Under the pieces are notes generated by a model, which was not told the origin of the DNA, ran no database searches, and saw only the letters and a program-made list of their open reading frames with translations. Source: Ovoidimarina sediminis (GTDB taxonomy: Bacteria; Pseudomonadota; Alphaproteobacteria; Rhodobacterales; Rhodobacteraceae). From it: a DNA stretch of 64,000 bases. Shown here piece after piece: positions 34,913 through 42,357 of the stretch. Both the position numbers and the translations under genes were made by a program. Positions within the stretch are counted from its first letter, which is position 1; each line of letters begins with the position of its first letter. The DNA lies in the NCBI RefSeq assembly GCF_032586175.1, contig NZ_JAWHTE010000011.1:62001-126000 (forward strand). The letters are read 5' to 3'.

Positions 34913-35717
34913 TGGCATCCTCTCTGAGCAGTGTCTTGTCGTTGGGCTTGGGCGCGGGGATCATCCAGCGCCATAGTTTTTCGTCGGGCAGCGGCAGAAC
35001 CATCAGCCAGTGTTCGAGCAGGGCGAGCGCGGTAAGCGCCGCGAGAAGGGCGAAGGCCACCGCCGCGGCCGGGCTGTCGGCGGCGTGGATCCGTTCGAGC
35101 CAGCACGCGACGGTGAAGGCAAGCGCGGTGACCGAGAACGGGAACAGCGCGTTGAGGCGCGATTGCCGGAAATGGCTGGGCAGGTGCGCCAGCGGCCGGG
35201 GCAGGAATTCGGTGTGGATGCGCGGGACGCCGAGGAAGAGGTTCAGCTTGGCCGAGACGCGGGCGAAGAACAGCACCCCGAAGGTCCAGAGCGCGACCTG
35301 GTTTTCAGCGCCCATCGAGGGCACGACCATCGCGAGAAGGGCGCAGGCCAGAAGGATCTCGTGATAGGCGATGGTGCCCCAGGCGCGCATGAACCTGTCC
35401 CACCCCTGGCTGCCGGGCGGGCACGGCGCGGCGTTCGGGCCGGTGATCGCGCCGCTGAGGAAGGCAAGTTCGATCCAGCCCCAGATCGCCAGCGCAGAGA
35501 GGAAGGCGATATAGGCGCCCTCGATCCCGGGTTCCGCGAGGGTCATCGCGAAGCCGGTGACCCCGGCGACGAACAGCGGCAGGCTCAGGATCACCGACCA
35601 CCGGTGGCCGCCGGGCCCGCGCCCGTCGGCCCCCTTCACCACCCACAGGATCGCCCCGGTGGAAAACCACCAGACGAAGAGCGCGATCAGCGCCGCGATC
35701 CAGGGAGAGGCTAGCAT
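34902..35717 (-). CDS. puhE: putative photosynthetic complex assembly protein PuhE
   Basis: A 271-residue membrane protein with seven or so helices and the PuhE pattern: WWFSTGAILWVV at the N-terminus, FLSGAITGP, RFMRAWGTIAYHEIL, and ARVSAKLNLFLGVPRIHTEFLP in the middle. PuhE tunes bacteriochlorophyll production and complex assembly in R. capsulatus; it is a normal partner of puhABC and acsF. It follows acsF after 94 bases that carry an inverted-repeat pair, and its end overlaps hemA. Confidence 0.88.
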   Translation of the reverse strand: MLASPWIAALIALFVWWFSTGAILWVVKGADGRGPGGHRWSVILSLPLFVAGVTGFAMTLAEPGIEGAYIAFLSALAIWGWIELAFLSGAITGPNAAPCPPGSQGWDRFMRAWGTIAYHEILLACALLAMVVPSMGAENQVALWTFGVLFFARVSAKLNLFLGVPRIHTEFLPRPLAHLPSHFRQSRLNALFPFSVTALAFTVACWLERIHAADSPAAAVAFALLAALTALALLEHWLMVLPLPDEKLWRWMIPAPKPNDKTLLREDANGL

Positions 35718-35729
35718 CGGCGCCCGCCG

Positions 35730-35788
35730 TCCCGGGCCTGACCCGGGACCTCGTGGAACGACCGGAGGCCCCGGGTCAGGCCCGGGGC
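35730..35788. repeat. pair of inverted GC hairpins between acsF and puhE
   Basis: TCCCGGGCCTGACCCGGGA (35730-35748) and GCCCCGGG TCAGG CCCGGGGC (35768-35788) are each self-complementary stems, and their 17-base cores are exact reverse complements of each other. They fill the acsF-puhE gap and resemble REP-like intergenic elements. They may set mRNA stability between acsF and puhE. Confidence 0.55.
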
Positions 35789-35811
35789 GGCGCTTATCAC
35801 GCGAGCGTGGT

Positions 35812-36939
35812 TCAATAGGCCGGCTCCAGCCGCGTATCTTCGGGCACCTCGTTCGGCACCGCCGGGATCATGTAGAGCGACAGGAAGGCCGCCGCCGCCC
35901 GGGCCGATGCGCCCAGTTCGGCAAGCTTGCCCGCCGCGCCGCCCGTCTTCTTCGCACGGTCGAGATCGGCATTGGCCTTCTGCAGCCGCTTCAGCGCCGG
36001 CATCCAGTTCGGGTGATCGATATCAAGCGTGATCGGGAAGACCTGTTTCGAGATCTCGGATGTCTTGCGGAACACCTCCTGCCCGTACCAGTCGGGATCG
36101 ACGCCCAGCGCCTTGTGGAAGGCGGGCCGCTGGTGATCGCGTACGAACATCGTGCCGTAGACGGCGGTGAGGAAGAACTTGATCCACCAGACGTTGCGCC
36201 CCGATGTCAGCTTCGGGTCGGTCTTCATCAGAAGCGCGAAGGCCTCGCCATGGCTGAACTCGTCGTTGCACCACTCGCGGAACCACTTGAAGATCGGGTG
36301 GAACCGGTATTCGGGGTTCGCCTCGAGATGCCGGAAGATCGTGATGTAGCGGGCGTAGCCGATCTTTTCCGAAAGGTAGGTGGCGTAATAGATGAACTTC
36401 GGGCGGAAGTAGGTGTATTTCTTCTTCTTCGTCAGGAAGCCCAGGTTCACCGCGATCCCCGCCTCGCGCAGCGCATCGTTGATGAAGCCCGCGTGCCGGG
36501 CCTCGTCGCGGGCCATGAGCTGGAAGAGCTGGGTGATGTCCTTGTTGTTCCCGCGCCGCTTCATCTCCTTGTAGAGCACGCAGCCAGAGAATTCGGCGGT
36601 ACACGACGAGATCAGGAAATCGATGAACTCCTTCTTCAGTTCGGGTTCCATCCCGTCCCAGTCGACGTGATCCCAGTCTTCGTTCTTCTTGAAGTGGCCC
36701 TTGTTGGGGTCGGATTCCATCTGGGCGATCAGCTTGTCCCAGTCCGCGCGGACGGGGCTTACGTCGATCGCATCCATCTCGTCGAAATCGGTGGTGTAGA
36801 AGCGCGGCGTCAGAAGGGTGTTCTGCATGGCCACGGCGGTCGCCGTATCGCTGTCATGCACGGCCTGCGCTTCCTGGATCGCAAGGCCCTCCTCGACGGT
36901 GGTGGCATCGGCGGTGTGGGTCGCTGTCTGAACGTTCAT
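35812..36939 (-). CDS. acsF: oxygen-dependent Mg-protoporphyrin IX monomethyl ester cyclase
   Basis: A 375-residue diiron enzyme forming the isocyclic E ring of (bacterio)chlorophyll with oxygen. The two ExxH-type iron motifs are visible: TAEFSGCVLYKEMKRR with MARDEARHAGF, and CNDEFSHGEAFALL. No radical-SAM bchE is in the window, so only the aerobic route is documented here. Its ATG overlaps the bciE stop as ATGA, which fits AcsF needing BciE as its partner subunit in Rhodobacter-type bacteria. Confidence 0.95.
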   Translation of the reverse strand: MNVQTATHTADATTVEEGLAIQEAQAVHDSDTATAVAMQNTLLTPRFYTTDFDEMDAIDVSPVRADWDKLIAQMESDPNKGHFKKNEDWDHVDWDGMEPELKKEFIDFLISSCTAEFSGCVLYKEMKRRGNNKDITQLFQLMARDEARHAGFINDALREAGIAVNLGFLTKKKKYTYFRPKFIYYATYLSEKIGYARYITIFRHLEANPEYRFHPIFKWFREWCNDEFSHGEAFALLMKTDPKLTSGRNVWWIKFFLTAVYGTMFVRDHQRPAFHKALGVDPDWYGQEVFRKTSEISKQVFPITLDIDHPNWMPALKRLQKANADLDRAKKTGGAAGKLAELGASARAAAAFLSLYMIPAVPNEVPEDTRLEPAY

Positions 36940-37232
36940 AGCGTGGCCTCCTCGCTGAACGAGAATTCGCAAAGCTCCATGAACTCGAAATCGCCGGTCA
37001 GGCGCGTCCAGAGCCGTTCGAGGCCGCTTGCGCGGGTGATCCGCGCCTCGCGTTCCTCGGTCACGACCTCGCCATAGGGCGCCATCACGGGCGGGCCCTT
37101 CACCAGCACCTCGTCACCCGGGTGAATGACCGAACCGTCATTGAATTTCACATGCGCGTGCAGACTGTCGAAGCAGTGGCTTACCTCGACGGTGCATGGC
37201 ACCGTTTCGTAGTCTCTTGTCAGAAGTCCCAT
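36936..37232 (-). CDS. bciE: cyclase accessory subunit BciE
   Basis: A 98-residue soluble protein, beginning MGLLTRDYETVPCTVEVSHC and carrying HAHVKFNDGSVIHPGDEVLVKGPP. By position (between puhC and acsF, overlapping acsF) and sequence type it matches BciE, the small protein required with AcsF for cyclase activity in Rhodobacter-type alphaproteobacteria. The C-terminal part, DFEFMELCEFSFSEEATL, is acidic. Identification rests on gene order plus resemblance. Confidence 0.78.
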   Translation of the reverse strand: MGLLTRDYETVPCTVEVSHCFDSLHAHVKFNDGSVIHPGDEVLVKGPPVMAPYGEVVTEEREARITRASGLERLWTRLTGDFEFMELCEFSFSEEATL

Positions 37233-37254
37233 CTGTCGGTTCCCATTTTCTTGG

Positions 37255-37737
37255 TTATTGAAACAGCTTGCGGAAGTGGCCGAGATTGCCCTGACCGAAG
37301 GACGAAAGCTCCATCCTCCAGCCGGTGGCCGGGTCGTCGAGCGTCCATCGCCCGCTTTCCCACTCGGTGATCGTGACCGCCGGGTTGCCCGTGACGCGGT
37401 GCTTGCGGCGGGCGGTTTCGAGCCCCTCGCGCACCACGGTGACGAAGGCCCCGTTTTCGGTATCGAGAAGAACGGTGCCGGAGGCCGTGTCGGTCACCAG
37501 CGCGCCCTTGCCCTCGCCGGCAAGCGTGACCTCGTGCACGGCCAGCGCGGGCTCTGCCGCCGGCACGCCCGAATGCGGCCGGTCGAGCACGACGGAGATC
37601 GACACGAAGACGAGCGATGCGAAGGCGAGGCCGAACATCGCGTAGATCAGGCGGCTGGGAATGACTTCGCGGTCGCCGGCATTCGACAGGCGCCCGCGTT
37701 CGGCGTCGTAGAAGGGTTGTGTGCGTGTCTCGGACAT
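37255..37737 (-). CDS. puhC: photosynthetic complex assembly protein PuhC
   Basis: A 160-residue protein with a cytoplasmic N-terminus (residues 1-28), one membrane helix (about 29-50, LIYAMFGLAFASLVFVSISVV) and a periplasmic domain to the end. PuhC is needed for normal assembly of reaction centre and LH1 in R. capsulatus. The periplasmic part (VHEVTLAGEGKGALVTDTASG and later) fits the family. It lies between puhB (11 bases) and bciE (22 bases). Confidence 0.88.
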   Translation of the reverse strand: MSETRTQPFYDAERGRLSNAGDREVIPSRLIYAMFGLAFASLVFVSISVVLDRPHSGVPAAEPALAVHEVTLAGEGKGALVTDTASGTVLLDTENGAFVTVVREGLETARRKHRVTGNPAVTITEWESGRWTLDDPATGWRMELSSFGQGNLGHFRKLFQ

Positions 37738-37748
37738 CGTCGCCCCTC

Positions 37749-38393
37749 CTATTCCGCCGGCACGGCGCTGCCGCCGGCCGCGCGGGCCGGGCGGCGGGCG
37801 ATTTCGGGCGCGTCGAACGAGGCTTCCGCCGCATCGGCGAAGAGTCGCGCGACATTCGCCGCATCGGGAATGGCGCGCAGCGCCGGTTCGGGCTTGCGCA
37901 TCTTCCACGGGCGCACATGCGGCCAGAGGATCAGGAAGCTCAGCCGCGTGTCGCCCGCCGTGGTGAAGGCGATCGTGCCGGAGCCGTCGCTTTTCAACGA
38001 CAGATCCGCCGACTCGATCTTCGCGAAGGGCAGGTTCAGCGTGACGGTCAGCGCCGCGCCGATCCGCATCGCCACCCGCGCGGTGGTGATCGTGTAGACG
38101 GTCGTGCGGGCGAGGATCAGCGCGATGCCGTAAAGCACCGCAACCGCGACGAACCCGATCACGACGAAGGGGATGGCGAGGGGCAGCGCCTCGAGAAACG
38201 GCATGTCGGCGGAAGACACGCCCACCCGCCACACGGCGAGAAGCATGAAATACCCCGCGACCCAGTTCATGTTCAGCGCGTCGCGCGCCAGCGCATAGGC
38301 GGCGGGCCGCCCCTGCCACAGCACAAGCTCGCCCTCGGGCGGGCGCTCCGGAAGCCCGCGCACGGGCTCTACGGCGAAATCATCATGGGGCAT
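37749..38393 (-). CDS. puhB: photosynthetic complex assembly protein PuhB
   Basis: A 214-residue membrane protein with PH-like (bPH2) cytoplasmic segments around two to three helices: PEGELVLWQGRPAAYALARDAL, then NWVAGYFMLLAVWRV and VVIGFVAVAVLYGIALI, then TTVYTITTARVAMRIGAALTV. PuhB assists reaction-centre maturation. The ATG at 38393 begins MPHDDF, the normal start; the earlier in-frame ATG would extend into the puhA-puhB gap. Confidence 0.88.
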   Translation of the reverse strand: MPHDDFAVEPVRGLPERPPEGELVLWQGRPAAYALARDALNMNWVAGYFMLLAVWRVGVSSADMPFLEALPLAIPFVVIGFVAVAVLYGIALILARTTVYTITTARVAMRIGAALTVTLNLPFAKIESADLSLKSDGSGTIAFTTAGDTRLSFLILWPHVRPWKMRKPEPALRAIPDAANVARLFADAAEASFDAPEIARRPARAAGGSAVPAE

Positions 38394-38464
38394 GGCGAGC
38401 GCCCTTTCGTTCCCAGGTCTGGCTTGCGGCGGGGCAGGCAGCACCTGCCCCGCCAGGGTTCATC

Positions 38465-39220
38465 TCACGAGAAAAGCGGGCCGCCGGCGTAGTAGGCCGA
38501 CACCTTGTCTTCCTCGAGCTTGGTGATCTGATCGGTTCCCGCGATCTTCGGCACGCCGTTGAAATCGGCGGCCTTGAGCGTCTTGACCATCACCCAGCGG
38601 TCCTTGATCCGCGTCAGCGTGATCGGCACCAGGCGCGAGCCTTCGCCCCATTCGGGTTCCAGATCGTATTCGAGGTAGCGCACCATCTGTTCGGCGGCGT
38701 CGACCCACATTTCCTTGATGTGGCCCACGACCTGATCGTCGCGCGACAGCACCGGAAGGCCCCTCGGATCGCGGCCCGCCGAGACAAAGAAATCGGCATG
38801 CCCCGCCATCGGCGAGATCTTCGGATGGCCGTGGCCGTCAAGCTCGGGCTCGTCGCGCCGGGGTGCCCAGGAGGCCGGGCCCACACCATCGGCCAGCGGG
38901 TTGCCGGTGGGCGCGAGCGGGAAGCCGTTCGCCGTCGCGGTGCGTTCGAGCGCGAGGTTCTGGCGGCGATGCGCCTCCTCGTTCTCGGGCGACGGCACCG
39001 TCACCTCGCCGCGCCCGTCGCGCAGCTTGAACGTCTTCGGCTCCGGCACAGGGAACGGGCCCTGGTTCGGCGCGATCTCGCCATCCTCGTCTTCGAGGGG
39101 ATAGCCTTCCCGCATGTTCTCTGTCTGCAGGTAGTAGATCAGGTAGGCGAAGAAGAGCCAGAACCCCCAGATGGCGAGGCTCGCCAAATCGAAGTTCCCG
39201 AAGAAGTTGACACCGACCAT
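38465..39220 (-). CDS. puhA: photosynthetic reaction centre subunit H
   Basis: A 251-residue H subunit. It has the short periplasmic N-terminus (MVGVNFFGNFDLASL), one membrane helix (about residues 12-33), the YYLQTENMREGYPLEDE turn on the cytoplasmic side and the beta-barrel domain (VVGHIKEMWVDAAEQMVRYLE and others) that shields the quinone QB and channels protons. TTGGAGG lies 8 to 14 bases ahead of the chosen ATG. It is expressed as part of the bchF-to-acsF run. Confidence 0.97.
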   Translation of the reverse strand: MVGVNFFGNFDLASLAIWGFWLFFAYLIYYLQTENMREGYPLEDEDGEIAPNQGPFPVPEPKTFKLRDGRGEVTVPSPENEEAHRRQNLALERTATANGFPLAPTGNPLADGVGPASWAPRRDEPELDGHGHPKISPMAGHADFFVSAGRDPRGLPVLSRDDQVVGHIKEMWVDAAEQMVRYLEYDLEPEWGEGSRLVPITLTRIKDRWVMVKTLKAADFNGVPKIAGTDQITKLEEDKVSAYYAGGPLFS

Positions 39221-39238
39221 GGTTGATACCTCCAAGGG

Positions 39239-40681
39239 TTAGGTGGGGAAGTCGGCAAGACCAATCCTGCCGGCTCCCGTGGTGTGGGATTGCGGTTTCA
39301 GTGCGGTGATGCGGACAAGCGGCCCCAGCACGATCAGCGTGCCGAAGAGAAGCCCGATCTCCAGGTGATAGACGGTTGAGTATCCGGTGACGGGCAGGTT
39401 CAGCGCCTCGCCCAGCGATCCGTTCAGCGCCAGCGCGTTGACGCCGTCGCGAATGAGCCCGCCCGCGGCGATCGAAAGCCCGGCGGCGGTGGCCTGCGCG
39501 GCCCCCCAGGCGCCGAGCGCAAGCCCGCGCCCCGCCATGCCGGCCGCCGGCATCGTCATCGCCGCCGTCAGCGTGGCGACGGCAAACAGCCCGCCGCCGA
39601 AACCGATGCCCGTCGCGCCCGCATAGAACAGCGTGGGCGAATGCATCGGTGCCGAGAAGACGACACAGGAAAACGCCGCGATCCCGAACAGGATCCCGCG
39701 CGAACACATGCGGTAGGGGCTGAGCCCCGCTGCAAGCCATTTCGCGGCCAGCGCGAACCCCGCCAGCGCGCCCACGGCCCAGAGCGCCGTCAGGATCGTG
39801 GTGGCGGAAACGCTGAGCCCCAGGATCTCTCCCCCGTAGGGTTCCAGCAGAACGTCCTGCATGTTGAAGGCCATGGTGCCCACGAAGACGACGACCAGAA
39901 GCCGCCCGGCATCGCCGCCGCCGGTGAAATCGGCCCAGGCCTCGGCGAACTTGGGCCGGGGGGCGGCGCGCTCTTCGGCGCTCATCGGGCGAACCTGCTC
40001 CTGCTTCCAGAGCGCGACGAGGTTGATCAGAAGCGTCAGAAGGGCCGCGCCCTGCACGACCTGCACCAGCCGGATCGCGCTGAAATCGCGCAATAGCCAG
40101 CCGATGACGATCGCAGACACCGCCATGCCGATCAGGAACATCACGTAAAGAAGCGCGACGACGCGCGGCCGCGTCTCGTCCGTCGCGCGGTCGGCGGCCA
40201 GCGCAAGCCCCGCGGTCTGCGTCATGTGCATCCCGAGGCCCATCATCAGGAAGGCCAGCGCCGCCAGCACCTGCCCCGCGAAGGGCACGTCGATCGTGTT
40301 GTCGCCCGACAGAACCAGAAGCGCGAAGGGCATCACCGCAAGCCCGCCCATCTGCCAGAGCGAGCCGAACCAGAGATAGGGCACCCGCTTCCACCCGATC
40401 GCCGATCGGTGGGTGTCGGAACGGAAGCCCAGAAGCGCGCGGAACGGCGCGATCAGAACCGGCAGCGCGATCATCGTCGCCACCACGAAGGCGGGCACCG
40501 AAAGCTCCACGATCATCACCCGGTTGAGCGTGCCGAGAAGCATGACGGTCGCCATGCCCACCGACACCTGGAACAGCGCGAGCCTCAGAAGCTGGCCCAG
40601 CGGCAACTCGTCCGAAGCCGCATCGGCAAAGGGCAAGAACCGGATCGAAAGCGATTTGAACACGGATTTCGGGATGATCAT
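39239..40681 (-). CDS. lhaA: LH1 assembly protein LhaA (PucC/BCH family)
   Basis: A 480-residue MFS-type membrane protein of the BCH (PucC) family, with twelve helices. LLGTLNRVMIVELSVPAFVV, FRSDTHRSAIGWKRVPYLW and MQDVLLEPYGGEILGLSV are the family blocks. LhaA promotes LH1 assembly and delivers or coordinates bacteriochlorophyll with the BchG synthase. The ATG at 40681 overlaps the bchM stop as ATGA. A second family member (52755-54056) lies elsewhere in the cluster. Confidence 0.92.
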   Translation of the reverse strand: MIIPKSVFKSLSIRFLPFADAASDELPLGQLLRLALFQVSVGMATVMLLGTLNRVMIVELSVPAFVVATMIALPVLIAPFRALLGFRSDTHRSAIGWKRVPYLWFGSLWQMGGLAVMPFALLVLSGDNTIDVPFAGQVLAALAFLMMGLGMHMTQTAGLALAADRATDETRPRVVALLYVMFLIGMAVSAIVIGWLLRDFSAIRLVQVVQGAALLTLLINLVALWKQEQVRPMSAEERAAPRPKFAEAWADFTGGGDAGRLLVVVFVGTMAFNMQDVLLEPYGGEILGLSVSATTILTALWAVGALAGFALAAKWLAAGLSPYRMCSRGILFGIAAFSCVVFSAPMHSPTLFYAGATGIGFGGGLFAVATLTAAMTMPAAGMAGRGLALGAWGAAQATAAGLSIAAGGLIRDGVNALALNGSLGEALNLPVTGYSTVYHLEIGLLFGTLIVLGPLVRITALKPQSHTTGAGRIGLADFPT

Positions 40682-41334
40682 CGCCGCATCTCCATGCATT
40701 CCGAGATGTAGAAGCCCGACGCGATCCGCCCGACCGAGGCGGCGTTCAGCCGCCCGGGCGCCTGCGGCACCATCACGGGCGAACGGTCGGACCGTGGAAA
40801 CAGCTTTCCCGCCCACCACATCGCCGTCAGCAGCGTGGTCTTCGGCGCCACGGTGAAGACGATCAGTTCGGTGCGCTGCGCCAGGCGGCCCAGGGCGGTG
40901 TTCAGGTCGTGCCGGTCGTAATAGATCAGGCTGTCCATCGCGAAGACCGCGTCGAAGGTGCCATGGGCGGTGTCGAGCATGTCACCCGCCACGAACTGCA
41001 CCCGGGGCCGCAGTTCGGCGGGCATCCGCGCTTCGGCGATGCCGATCAGCTGCGGCGACAGATCGACGCCCAAGACGTCGGCGCCCCGCGCGGCGAGTTC
41101 CGCGCTCATCTGCCCCGCCCCGCAACCCGCGTCGAGAATCCGCGCGCCGCGCAGGTCGAGCGGCAGGCGCGACAGCATCAGCGCCCGCATCCGGTCGCGG
41201 CCCGCGCGCACGGTCTGGCGGATCCGGCTGACGGGGGCGTCCGATGTAAGGCGCTCCCATGTCCGGGTCGCCGTCCGGTCGAAATAGGTTTCGACCCGGG
41301 CGCGCGTGGCGTCATATGCGGGGCTGGCGGTCAT
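40678..41334 (-). CDS. bchM: Mg-protoporphyrin IX methyltransferase
   Basis: A 218-residue SAM-dependent methyltransferase that esterifies the ring C propionate of Mg-protoporphyrin IX, the step between chelation and the cyclase. The SAM loop is ILDAGCGAGQM, with GVDLSPQLI and FDAVFAMDSLIYYDR completing the fold. Its start shares one base with the bchL stop (TGATG) and its stop overlaps the lhaA start. Confidence 0.95.
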   Translation of the reverse strand: MTASPAYDATRARVETYFDRTATRTWERLTSDAPVSRIRQTVRAGRDRMRALMLSRLPLDLRGARILDAGCGAGQMSAELAARGADVLGVDLSPQLIGIAEARMPAELRPRVQFVAGDMLDTAHGTFDAVFAMDSLIYYDRHDLNTALGRLAQRTELIVFTVAPKTTLLTAMWWAGKLFPRSDRSPVMVPQAPGRLNAASVGRIASGFYISECMEMRR

Positions 41335-42230
41335 CAGTCGAATCCCAGAAGCTCGAAGATCTCGCGGTCGGGAAGCGGCGCGGGGGCAAGCGGATCGGTC
41401 CCGGCGTAAAGCAGTTCCGCCAGCCGCACGTATTCCTTCCGCGCCATGACGATGTCCTCGTCATCGGGCATTTCGAACAGCGTCTTCTTCTTCAGGCGAG
41501 AGCGGCGGATCGCGTCGATATCCGGCATATGCGCGATCCGCTTGAAGCCCACGGTCTGGCAGTAGCGATCCACCTCGTCGGTATCCTTCGAGCGGTTCGC
41601 CACGCAGCCCGCGAGCCGCACGTTGTAATTCTTCGACTTGGCCTGAACGGCGGCGATGATCCGGTTCATCGCATAGATCGAATCGAAATCGTTCGCGGTG
41701 ACGATCACGGCGCGGTCGGCGTGCTGAAGGGGGGCCGCAAACCCGCCGCAGACGACATCGCCGAGAACGTCGAAGATCACCACATCGGTGTCTTCCAGCA
41801 TGTGATGCTGCTTCAGAAGCTTCACGGTCTGGCCCACGACATAGCCGCCGCAGCCGGTGCCGGCGGGCGGCCCGCCGGCCTCGACGCATTGCACGCCGCC
41901 GAAGCCCTCGGTCACGAAATCCTCGGGCCTGAGTTCCTCGGGGTGGAAATCCACCTCCTTCAGGATGTCGATCACCGTGGGCTGCAACTGCCCGGTCAGG
42001 GTGAAGGTGCTGTCATGCTTCGGGTCGCAACCGATCTGCAGCACCCGCTTGCCGAGAACGGAAAACGCGGCCGACAGGTTCGAACTCGTGGTCGATTTCC
42101 CGATCCCGCCCTTGCCGTAGACCGAAAAGACCTTGGCCCCCTCGATCTTCATCGACGGATCCTGGTGCACCTGCACCGAGCCTTCGCCGTCCTCGCCGCG
42201 AAGCGCCGGGATTTCGTCTCTGGGGCTCAT
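41334..42230 (-). CDS. bchL: dark protochlorophyllide reductase iron-sulfur ATPase BchL
   Basis: A 298-residue NifH-like homodimeric ATPase. The P-loop YGKGGIGKST covers residues 38-47; cluster ligands are C127 and C161 (TGCGG and DVVCGG), which hold the shared [4Fe-4S]. It passes electrons to BchNB for reduction of ring D. The ATG at 42230 starts MSPRDEIP. An REP-like element fills the gap between bchH and this gene. Confidence 0.97.
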   Translation of the reverse strand: MSPRDEIPALRGEDGEGSVQVHQDPSMKIEGAKVFSVYGKGGIGKSTTSSNLSAAFSVLGKRVLQIGCDPKHDSTFTLTGQLQPTVIDILKEVDFHPEELRPEDFVTEGFGGVQCVEAGGPPAGTGCGGYVVGQTVKLLKQHHMLEDTDVVIFDVLGDVVCGGFAAPLQHADRAVIVTANDFDSIYAMNRIIAAVQAKSKNYNVRLAGCVANRSKDTDEVDRYCQTVGFKRIAHMPDIDAIRRSRLKKKTLFEMPDDEDIVMARKEYVRLAELLYAGTDPLAPAPLPDREIFELLGFD

Positions 42231-42261
42231 GGTGCCATCCTTTCCTGGGGCCGCGCGGGCC

Positions 42262-42311
42262 CCTTCATTTTGGCTGAAATACTCCGGGGGTCTGGGGGCA
42301 GAGCCCCCAGC
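42262..42311 (-). repeat. REP-like intergenic element, copy A (bchH-bchL gap)
   Basis: CTTCATTTTGGCTGAAATAC, then TCCGGGGG and the stem CTGGGGGC AGA GCCCCCAG. It shares the CTTCAT-TGGC-GAAATA-CCGGGGG core and the terminal GGGGGC-GCCCCC stem with copy B at 62211-62275. A further hairpin, GCCGCC/GGCGGC, follows at about 42317. It may adjust bchL mRNA abundance. Confidence 0.65.
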
Positions 42312-42357
42312 GGATCGCCGCCGCAGGCGGCGAAACCATCGATATGACGCAGCAAGT

